Part shown: one piece after another, positions 1-5,163 of the stretch
Numbering within the stretch: position 1 is the stretch's first letter
Layout: every line of letters starts with the position of its first letter
Origin: Spirochaetaceae bacterium
GTDB lineage: Bacteria; Spirochaetota; Spirochaetia; B11-G9
Direction of reading: 5' to 3'
Length of the DNA: 12,221 nucleotides
Assembly (NCBI GenBank): GCA_030600745.1
Contig: JAUVLL010000058.1
Coordinates: 1 to 12,221, forward strand
The notes under the pieces: model-generated
The model's input: the letters and a program-made list of their open reading frames with translations, nothing else
Told to the model about the DNA's origin: nothing
The model's database searches: none
Program-made: the position numbers and the translations under genes

Positions 1-1
1 A

Positions 2-841
2 GAGGAGATAACTGCAAATATAATCAGTATAAATAACCAGATTACTGAGCAGGCGGCAATGGTAGAGGAATCTACAGCTTCAATAACAGAGATGATAAGT
101 TCTCTGAATAGTATGGATAATATTACAGCTAAAAAGGGAGAAGCTGTAGATAAGCTGGTAGCAGTTGCAGTAAATGGAGCCAGTACACTTTCTGAAATGA
201 CAGATGGATTCAAAACCGGGGTAGTGGAAAAAATTGAAGGAATATCAGAAATGGCAACTACCATTCAGCAGATGGCTTCCCAGACAAATTTGCTCTCTAT
301 GAATGCTGCCATTGAAGCAGCTCATGCAGGGGATGCCGGGAAAGGATTCGCAGTAGTTGCAGATGAAATTAGAAAGTTGGCAGATACATCGTCACAGAGT
401 TCTTCAAATATTACAAGGATAATAAAAGAGATTTCAGATGGTGTTTCTGAAACAGAAATAAAAACAAAACTATCTTCTGATGCATTTGATACTATCAATG
501 TGGAAATAAAAGAGACAAAACAGGCTTTTGATGAATTAGCTTCAAGTACCAGGGAACTATCTGCAGGAGGTAACCAGATACTGGAAGCTATGACTATTCT
601 TCAGGATGTGACCACCAGTGTCAAAGGTGCATCAGAGGAGATGGAAATTGGTTCTAAGCAGATAGTCAGGGGACAGTTGGAATTAAAGGATATCTCCGAT
701 AAGGTAGCAAGCGGTATGCAGGAGATAAGCAGTGGTTCAGAAGAAATAGTAATTGCTTCCGATGAGATTGTCAGGTATTCCTCTGAATTGAACAGTGTTG
801 TGAATGATCTGAAGGAAGAAACAGATAAATTTAAAACCTGA
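2..841 (+). CDS. Methyl-accepting chemotaxis protein, C-terminal signalling part (5' truncated)
   Basis: The reading frame is open from base 2 to the TGA at 839-841, giving 279 residues with no start in view; the sensory and membrane parts must lie to the left. It carries the cytoplasmic signalling hairpin of chemoreceptors, which binds CheA and CheW and controls flagellar switching. The highly conserved tip is at fragment residues about 94-128 (QTNLLSMNAAIEAAHAGDAG, then KGFAVVADEIRKLAD). The flanking helices are rich in Glu, Gln, Ser and Ala in heptads, as expected for a long coiled coil. Candidate methylation patches are the Glu pairs near residues 21-30 (EES.ASITEM) and near 210-230. The C terminus ends in EETDKFKT, with no CheR/CheB-binding pentapeptide of the NWETF type. 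The family call is certain; the ligand cannot be inferred. An internal ATG at 59 is not a credible start because conserved helix lies upstream of it. Confidence 0.95.
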   Translation, partial: EEITANIISINNQITEQAAMVEESTASITEMISSLNSMDNITAKKGEAVDKLVAVAVNGASTLSEMTDGFKTGVVEKIEGISEMATTIQQMASQTNLLSMNAAIEAAHAGDAGKGFAVVADEIRKLADTSSQSSSNITRIIKEISDGVSETEIKTKLSSDAFDTINVEIKETKQAFDELASSTRELSAGGNQILEAMTILQDVTTSVKGASEEMEIGSKQIVRGQLELKDISDKVASGMQEISSGSEEIVIASDEIVRYSSELNSVVNDLKEETDKFKT

Positions 842-863
842 TTATAACTTTTGGAGATGATGC

Positions 864-911
864 AGCGGCATCCGTATAGGGGTAGCGACACCCACATAGT
901 GGTGCCGCTAC
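864..911. repeat. Three-armed inverted repeat between convergent genes, possible terminator
   Basis: Arms lie at 864-872 (AGCGGCATC), 882-892 (GTAGCGACACC) and 901-911 (GGTGCCGCTAC). The last arm can pair with the middle one (11 bp; one A-C mismatch on the + strand, but a G-U wobble and so fully paired on the - strand) or with the first one (9 bp with one wobble). It sits 8 bases past the stop of the - strand gene and 22 bases past the stop of the + strand receptor, where a bidirectional terminator would be expected. No clear T-run follows on either strand, so an intrinsic terminator is not proven. It is GC-rich compared with its surroundings and could instead be a dispersed REP-like element. 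Confidence 0.5.
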
Positions 912-919
912 GTGTAATA

Positions 920-1546
920 TTATCTTCTGCCTCTGCCGAATGAACCTTCCTGAGCGAATCCACCCTGTCTGTTTGAAGTTCTCCCTCTTTGTCCCATGGG
1001 AGCTGCCTGCTGGCTGCCCCATGCACTTGAATTACCGGAGATCCTGTTTCCCTTAACGCTTCCTCTGGCTCCCTGTCCGGGAACTAACGAATTTTTATCA
1101 AATCTATAGCCTGTACCCTGGTTCCATCTCTGGCCATATCCGCCGAGATTATTCGATACATCAGCAAGATCGTATGTTTCACCATCAATAGTGGCACTTT
1201 TCAACACAAGATTTTTTGTTGATGAATCATTGTCCACTCTTAGGTCTTCCGCTTCAAAGCCCTCTACAGTTATTTCCATTCCATCCTGCAGATCAGCAGC
1301 ATATGACAATCGGTATGGATAGACCAGTTCATATTTTTCGTCCCCGGCAATCAGTTCTACATGACCACCTTCTACTAAATTAACAGTTCCTGTAACGGTT
1401 GTTGTTTCTTCACTGATAACTGCCTCTGACTGATACTGGCCTCTGACTCCGGACCATGGCATTGTGTTTTCTTCTGCACTTCCTGCAGCAAAAACTGCCA
1501 TAGAAGCCATTGCAATTAAAACGATAGATAATGTAATTTTCTTCAT
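920..1546 (-). CDS. Small secreted protein with a beta-rich domain and Gly/Arg/Gln-rich tail, function unknown
   Basis: 208 residues. The start is supported by AAGGAG 7 bases upstream of the ATG. Residues 1-20 form a Sec signal peptide (KK, hydrophobic core, ending VFA-AGS); there is no cysteine, so it is exported rather than lipidated. Residues about 45-125 are beta-rich (VTGTVNLVEGGHVELIAG ... GMEITVEGFEAEDL) and resemble small OB-fold-like periplasmic domains in which a value is read through a short barrel; this is a weak resemblance only. From about residue 135 the chain turns into a low-complexity tail rich in Gly, Arg, Gln, Ser and Asn that ends GRGRR, likely disordered and positively charged. 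It is a single-gene unit between two convergent or divergent neighbours. A TATAAT lies on the - strand at 1654-1659 without a convincing -35. I do not recognise a named family. Confidence 0.8.
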   Translation of the reverse strand: MKKITLSIVLIAMASMAVFAAGSAEENTMPWSGVRGQYQSEAVISEETTTVTGTVNLVEGGHVELIAGDEKYELVYPYRLSYAADLQDGMEITVEGFEAEDLRVDNDSSTKNLVLKSATIDGETYDLADVSNNLGGYGQRWNQGTGYRFDKNSLVPGQGARGSVKGNRISGNSSAWGSQQAAPMGQRGRTSNRQGGFAQEGSFGRGRR

Positions 1547-1677
1547 CTCTTTTCTCCTTTTATTGTTTCTGATACAGAATATAGGGGGAGTTTATGAATG
1601 AAATGTGAATTGAGTATGGAGTTTTAAAGAAATATAGAAAAATATACAGAGATATTATACTTTTTTTAATTAATCCG

Positions 1678-1705
1678 TTTATAGATTAATATAAATTGCT
1701 ATAAT
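1678..1705 (+). promoter_or_regulatory. Candidate promoter of the yjjG-like gene, leaderless layout
   Basis: Perfect TATAAT at 1700-1705, preceded after 16 bases by a weak -35 (TTTATA, 1678-1683). The expected transcription start, about 7 bases past the -10, falls at 1712-1713, on the ATG at 1713. No ribosome site precedes that ATG. Confidence 0.55.
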
Positions 1706-1712
1706 CCTGCCT

Positions 1713-2411
1713 ATGAAAGATAAAATGATGAAATACAAGACACTTCTCTTCGATCTTGATGGAACGATTTTGGATTACGCAAAATCAGAAGCTGCTGCTC
1801 TTTTGGGCGCTTATAGAATTGTATTTGGTACAAATCCTCCATACGAACTGCTCCCCATGTATCAAAAAATAAATTCTTCTTTGTGGAAAGAATTTGAAAA
1901 AGGAACTATTCCTATTCAGAAACTAAAGAGTAAAAGATTTAGTGATCTGTTTGATAGTTTTAAACTGAAAGCTGATCCTGAAGTTTTTAGCGAAATTTAT
2001 TTAAAAGAACTTGGTGAAGGAGGATATCTTCTTCATGGAGCTCTGGCTGTCCTCGAATCCTGCACCGGTAGATTTAGAATTGGAGCCATTACTAATGGAA
2101 TAGGGAATGTTCAGCGATCCAGAATAAAAAAAGCTGGAATTGGAAAATTTTTTGAGACTGTAGTAATTTCCAATGATGTGGGAATTGCAAAACCTGCTCC
2201 GGGGATATTTGCTATTGCTTTGGAAAATATGAATTTATACAATAAAAAGGAAATTTTGATGATAGGAGACAGTTTGTCTTCGGATATTCTCGGCGGTATA
2301 AATGCAGGCATAGATACCTGTTGGCTTAATCCCTTAAATAAGGAACCGGGAGAGATTAAACCAGGTTATACAATTTCAAATATTGCCGGACTTTTGGAAA
2401 TTTTAAGTTAG
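1713..2411 (+). CDS. yjjG: HAD-superfamily hydrolase, YjjG-type noncanonical pyrimidine nucleotidase
   Basis: 232 residues, cytosolic. All four HAD motifs are present: motif I DLDGT (Asp14 nucleophile, Asp16 acid/base), motif II ITNG (Thr127), motif III Lys160 in IAKPAP, and motif IV MIGDSLSSD (Gly185-Asp186, Asp191). The cap is the alpha-helical type 1 insertion between motifs I and II. The stretches ITNGIGNVQRSR and GDSLSSDILGGINAGIDTCW match the YjjG subfamily closely. Known members dephosphorylate UMP/dUMP/dTMP and noncanonical pyrimidine nucleotides and so clean the nucleotide pool; this role is inferred from the family. ATGs at 1713, 1725 and 1728 are in frame. I take 1713 because the promoter places the mRNA 5' end there, although related proteins begin like the 1728 start (MKYKTLLFDLDGT). 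It is a single gene, followed on the opposite strand by the ATPase gene. Confidence 0.88.
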   Translation: MKDKMMKYKTLLFDLDGTILDYAKSEAAALLGAYRIVFGTNPPYELLPMYQKINSSLWKEFEKGTIPIQKLKSKRFSDLFDSFKLKADPEVFSEIYLKELGEGGYLLHGALAVLESCTGRFRIGAITNGIGNVQRSRIKKAGIGKFFETVVISNDVGIAKPAPGIFAIALENMNLYNKKEILMIGDSLSSDILGGINAGIDTCWLNPLNKEPGEIKPGYTISNIAGLLEILS

Positions 2412-2481
2412 CAGATATTATTTATATCAGCAGGTTTTATAATTTTGGAGATTATATAAAAGCATTTTTATTGAGGTTCTA

Positions 2482-3642
2482 TTATGTTAATATTTTGTCG
2501 TTCCATAATAGATTAAGGAAATAATCCCATGGGTAAATTTCAATTCCATCTAATAGCCTTGGTCTGGATTCGCGGCAGATTATGATAGATCGTTTGATAA
2601 AACCCTCTTCCCTCAGTGCTCTTAAACCCTTCATGTGCTTTACAGAAATAAGAGTTGAAGCTTTAACTTCAATTGCAATTTTACCATCAAGAAGGAAATC
2701 AACTTCAAACCCTGATTTTGATCGCCAATAGTTTAAAAGAGTTCGGGAATTTTGATAATCAATCCATGCCTTAAGTTCTAAAAAAATAAAATGTTCAAAA
2801 AACTCATCATAATCGGCAGATCCAGGTGTTATGGTATTTAATCGGCGAAGAGAACGGACAACTCCCATATCAAAAAAATAGAATTTTGAGGTTTCAATAG
2901 CCTTTCTTTTTACTGTTGCTGTATAAGGTTCCAGCTCAAATCCCAATAGAGTATCTATTATGACTTGAAACCAGAGTTTTACAGTTTGTCGTGGCAGTTG
3001 TATATCATTTCCAATATTTGTGTAGTTGATTATTTGAGTATTTACGCATGCAACTGTCTGAAGAAATCTGGAAAACCCCGGAAGGTTTCTTGTTAGACCT
3101 TCTGCTGCTATCTCTTCTGTAAGATAAAGATTTGTATATGCATTCAGATCCTCATCCGGATTAACTGATAGGTAGTGAGGAGGCAGCATTCCTGTATACA
3201 TTGCTTTTTCGAGAGAGAAATTATGCTTTTCAAGCTCATGATAACAGAAAGGGTGCATAGTTCTCATCCGTCCCCTGCCTCCCAGAAGATTTGTACCGGC
3301 TCTTCTAAGTTTTCTGGCACTTGAACCGGTAAGGAGGAAACGAATATGTCTGTCTTCAATTAATAGATGGATTTCATCCAATAGTTCCGGGCACTTTTGT
3401 ATTTCGTCTATACAGATAATACAATCTTTTAGATTTCTTGCTTCTATTTCCTGACGTAGAATAGTTGGATCTGCCAGGAGCCGCAAAAGTAGTTTTTTAT
3501 CCAGTAAGTTATAAACAAGAGAGGGTTCAGGGTTCATTTGTTCCCTTATATATGAAGATTTTCCAGTTTGTCTGGGGCCCAGGAGGAATAGGGATCTTTC
3601 AGACAGAAGTTTTCCTATTTCAAGATTTCTATTTATATACAT
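2482..3642 (-). CDS. AAA-type ATPase with DUF4143 C-terminal domain
   Basis: 386 residues. An upstream in-frame ATG (3681) exists, but AAGGAG stands 6 bases before the ATG at 3642 and the family begins with this MYINR-like N terminus. Domains: Walker A GPRQTGKS (22-29), Walker B CIICIDE (74-80) followed by IQKCPEL, sensor segment LLTGSSARK (103-111), GGRGRMR (121-127), HPFCYHEL, then a winged-helix-like middle and the DUF4143 C terminus from about 170. The end holds a nuclease-fold-like signature EVDFLL (Asp315) ... AIEVKAS (Glu325, Lys327), the PD-(D/E)XK spacing seen in this family. Members are widespread, frequently transferred and of unknown biological role; DNA-related or defence functions have been suggested but not established. 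It is divergent from a toxin-antitoxin pair across a palindromic region, which fits an accessory module. It appears intact. Confidence 0.9.
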   Translation of the reverse strand: MYINRNLEIGKLLSERSLFLLGPRQTGKSSYIREQMNPEPSLVYNLLDKKLLLRLLADPTILRQEIEARNLKDCIICIDEIQKCPELLDEIHLLIEDRHIRFLLTGSSARKLRRAGTNLLGGRGRMRTMHPFCYHELEKHNFSLEKAMYTGMLPPHYLSVNPDEDLNAYTNLYLTEEIAAEGLTRNLPGFSRFLQTVACVNTQIINYTNIGNDIQLPRQTVKLWFQVIIDTLLGFELEPYTATVKRKAIETSKFYFFDMGVVRSLRRLNTITPGSADYDEFFEHFIFLELKAWIDYQNSRTLLNYWRSKSGFEVDFLLDGKIAIEVKASTLISVKHMKGLRALREEGFIKRSIIICRESRPRLLDGIEIYPWDYFLNLLWNDKILT

Positions 3643-3671
3643 AGTTGACTCCTTAGAGAAAGTCTGTAATA

Positions 3672-3700
3672 AATATAGCACATATCATGATAAACGCCAA
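3672..3700 (-). promoter_or_regulatory. Candidate promoter of the ATPase gene, overlapped by a repeat copy
   Basis: Read on the - strand: -35 TTGGCG (+ coordinates 3695-3700), a 17-base spacer and -10 TATATT (3672-3677). The expected start near 3665 leaves a leader of about 23 bases containing the AAGGAG ribosome site. The spacer and the -10 are exactly occupied by the first copy of the 21-base repeat (3672-3692), so a protein binding the repeat would block this promoter. Confidence 0.55.
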
Positions 3701-3746
3701 CTAATATAGCATATATCATGATATGTGCTATATTAGTTGGCGCTTA
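3672..3746. repeat. 48-bp near-perfect palindrome plus a third copy of its core (putative operator array)
   Basis: Bases 3695-3742 form a palindrome of 24 pairs with a single mismatch (3712/3725), extendable with one further mismatch to 3691-3746. A 21-base unit occurs three times: 3672-3692 (+), 3703-3723 (+, one difference) and 3714-3734 (inverted, identical to the first). The second and third overlap at the symmetric core TATCATGATA. The implied full site is GCACATATCATGATATGTGC. One almost complete site is centred at 3718.5 and one with a broken right arm at 3687.5; the 31-bp spacing is about three helical turns. On a + strand transcript the single mismatch becomes a U-G wobble, so it would also fold as a very long hairpin. 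It could be an operator for the ATPase and/or vapBC, or a miniature palindromic repeat. Confidence 0.85.
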
Positions 3747-3826
3747 GTCTTAAACTAATTTGTAAATTGTATGGAATGAAATGACATCTAAATGGAGTGC
3801 CACTACTATAGGTTTTATAATTATTC

Positions 3827-3855
3827 TTGACATTTCTGCTATTGAATATTATGAT
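3827..3855 (+). promoter_or_regulatory. Candidate vapBC promoter, leaderless layout
   Basis: Consensus -35 TTGACA (3827-3832), an exact 17-base spacer and -10 TATGAT (3850-3855, five of six). Six bases separate the -10 from the ATG at 3862, so transcription should begin at the ATG itself. No Shine-Dalgarno-like sequence precedes it. An imperfect dyad TGTA...TACA (3855-3870) over the start could be an autoregulatory site; this is weak. Confidence 0.7.
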
Positions 3856-3861
3856 GTATGT

Positions 3862-4122
3862 ATGCGTACAACATTAAATATAAATGATGATTTGATGCTT
3901 TTACTTAAGGAAAAGTCCCAGGCAGTTAATCAAAATTTAACAAGTTTTGTTAATGATCTACTGCGGAGCAGCCTGATGCCAATTGTTGAGAAGAATGAAA
4001 CTTTCCATCAAAAATCTTATTCTCTGGGAGAACATCCGGGGATTAATTTTCACAAAGCACTGAACCTGGCTGCAGAACTGGAAACAGAGTATTCCATCAG
4101 AAAAATGGAAATAGGGAAATGA
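3862..4122 (+). CDS. vapB: VapB-type antitoxin, ribbon-helix-helix DNA-binding
   Basis: 86 residues. The N terminus MRTTLNINDDLMLLLKEK followed by LTSFVNDLLRSSL has the ribbon-helix-helix layout: a short beta strand (about 2-6) and two helices (about 9-22 and 27-38), which dimerises and binds DNA. The tail from about residue 40 is expected to wrap and inhibit the toxin. The frame is open back to an ATG at 3781, but the extra 27 residues contain the promoter at 3827-3855 and do not look like this family, so 3862 is chosen. The stop overlaps the toxin start by ATGA, the usual arrangement for stoichiometric translation. Family precedent predicts repression of its own promoter by the VapB-VapC complex. 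The role is inferred from motif and context. Confidence 0.82.
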   Translation: MRTTLNINDDLMLLLKEKSQAVNQNLTSFVNDLLRSSLMPIVEKNETFHQKSYSLGEHPGINFHKALNLAAELETEYSIRKMEIGK

Positions 4123-4550
4123 TACTTCCTGATCTGAATTTATTAATTTATTCTGTTAACGAACAATCTCCATATTATAAAAAAGCTAAAAAGTGGTGGG
4201 AGGGGTGTTTGAATTCTTATGAAACAGTGAGTCTCCCATGGGTAGTCTTGCTGGGTTTTCTCCGAATTACAACATCTCCCAGAGTGTTTTCTCATCCACT
4301 TACGCCGGAAGAAGCATGGAATATTATAGATTCATGGCTGGAAAGGAGTGTAGCGCATATTCTTAATCCAGGTCCAAATCATTTTCAAATTTTAAGAACT
4401 CTTATGCTTGATAATGGTACTGGCGGAAACCTGACAACTGATGCTCATCTTGCAGCTCTGTGTATTGAATACAACGGAGTATTATATACTGCCGATAATG
4501 ATTTTAAGCGTTTTGCACCCCTGAAATGGGCAAATCCTTTGAAGGGATAG
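4119..4550 (+). CDS. vapC: PIN-domain ribonuclease toxin, VapC type
   Basis: 143 residues. It begins LPDLNLLIYSVNEQSPYY, the PIN-domain first strand with catalytic Asp5, followed by a helix AKKWWEG, then SLPWVVLLGFLRITTSPRVF, and the acidic C-terminal part TTDAHLAALCIEYNGVLYTADNDFKRF with Asp108, Asp126 and Asp128. This matches the PIN subfamily typical of mycobacterial VapC toxins (short LPD(L/V)N start, GFLRI segment). Such toxins are Mg-dependent endoribonucleases that cut tRNA or rRNA; the target here cannot be read. The glutamate that many PIN nucleases carry in the helix after the first strands is not obvious: the expected stretch reads VVLLGF. ATG 4119 overlaps the vapB stop by four bases. 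The gene appears full length. Confidence 0.87.
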   Translation: MILPDLNLLIYSVNEQSPYYKKAKKWWEGCLNSYETVSLPWVVLLGFLRITTSPRVFSHPLTPEEAWNIIDSWLERSVAHILNPGPNHFQILRTLMLDNGTGGNLTTDAHLAALCIEYNGVLYTADNDFKRFAPLKWANPLKG

Positions 4551-4587
4551 TTCATGGTGTATACACCGGCTGCCGAATAAGATGAAC
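4550..4587. repeat. Nested inverted repeats downstream of vapC
   Basis: A perfect 12-bp palindrome GGTGTATACACC (4556-4567) lies inside an outer pair GTTCAT (4550-4555) / ATGAAC (4582-4587), followed by CTTTTCG. It directly follows the vapC stop and may be a weak terminator or an end-of-module site. The short T-run makes an intrinsic terminator uncertain. The rest of the gap up to 4669 is AT-rich, with nothing I can name. Confidence 0.35.
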
Positions 4588-4669
4588 CTTTTCGTAATAA
4601 AAACTATCTATAAAGCAATAGAAGTTTCAATCCTTTAGGTAATATCCAAAAGAATAAAATATAGATATC

Positions 4670-4698
4670 TTGACAGACCCCACTCATAGTTTTATCGT
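4670..4698 (+). promoter_or_regulatory. Candidate promoter of the EIIA-antiporter operon
   Basis: Consensus -35 TTGACA (4670-4675), a 17-base spacer and -10 TATCGT (4693-4698, four of six). The expected start, near 4705, lies in a run of six C (4700-4705) only about 3 bases before the ATG at 4708. No ribosome site is present, so the mRNA is probably leaderless or nearly so. Confidence 0.6.
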
Positions 4699-4707
4699 TC
4701 CCCCCAT

Positions 4708-5163
4708 ATGAACCTGAAAAAAATATTAAACACAAATCTTGTCGAACTGGATCTTAAAGGAAACAGCAAACAGGAAATAATTGAAAATCTTTTGGATATT
4801 CTTGTTAAAACCGGGAATGTAAAGGATAGAGCTGTAGCTCTTGAAGCACTTCTGGAAAGAGAAGCCAAAATGTCCACTGGAATACAACAGGGAGTTGCCA
4901 TACCCCATGGAAAAACAGATGCTGTGACTGAGCTTCTGGCCTGTGTTGGAATAGTTAAGGGTGGAGTTGATTTTAAGGCACTGGATGGAATCCCCAGCAA
5001 AATCTTTATAATGACCCTGTCTCCTTCAACAAGATCCGGACCGCATGTGCAGTTTCTTGCAGATATAAGCAGAGTTCTCATCAGTGAGGGGATGAGGGAA
5101 AAGCTGATTAATGCAGAAACAAAAGACGAATTGATATCTCTTATAGTTAAGAGGCCTTCATGA
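4708..5163 (+). CDS. PTS EIIA domain protein, fructose/nitrogen (PtsN) type
   Basis: 151 residues, a stand-alone cytosolic EIIA. The phosphoryl-accepting histidine is His67 in GVAIPHGKTD; the second conserved histidine is His113 in SGPHVQFLADISRVL. The length is the usual 145-155. In classical PTS it would take phosphate from HPr and pass it to EIIB; stand-alone PtsN-type proteins instead regulate partners, including potassium transporters and the KdpD sensor in enterobacteria (known from the family). Here no EIIB or EIIC gene is adjacent. The gene overlaps the following antiporter by ATGA, so a regulatory role on that transporter is the natural inference. The start at 4708 is the only sensible one: upstream is promoter sequence, and the family begins with this MNLKKIL-like segment. 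Confidence 0.92.
   Translation: MNLKKILNTNLVELDLKGNSKQEIIENLLDILVKTGNVKDRAVALEALLEREAKMSTGIQQGVAIPHGKTDAVTELLACVGIVKGGVDFKALDGIPSKIFIMTLSPSTRSGPHVQFLADISRVLISEGMREKLINAETKDELISLIVKRPS

Noticed and set aside
601..1026. Open frames on the - strand across the receptor end and the secreted-protein end
   Set aside because: They cross the inverted-repeat region and overlap both real genes in other frames, with no start signals.
1547..1712. Possible riboswitch or small RNA in the divergent gap before the yjjG-like gene
   Set aside because: The gap is AT-rich with no stable stem or recognisable aptamer; only promoter-like boxes are visible.
3781..3861. Upstream extension of vapB to an ATG at 3781
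   Set aside because: The added residues do not match the family, and the segment contains a near-consensus promoter for the 3862 start.
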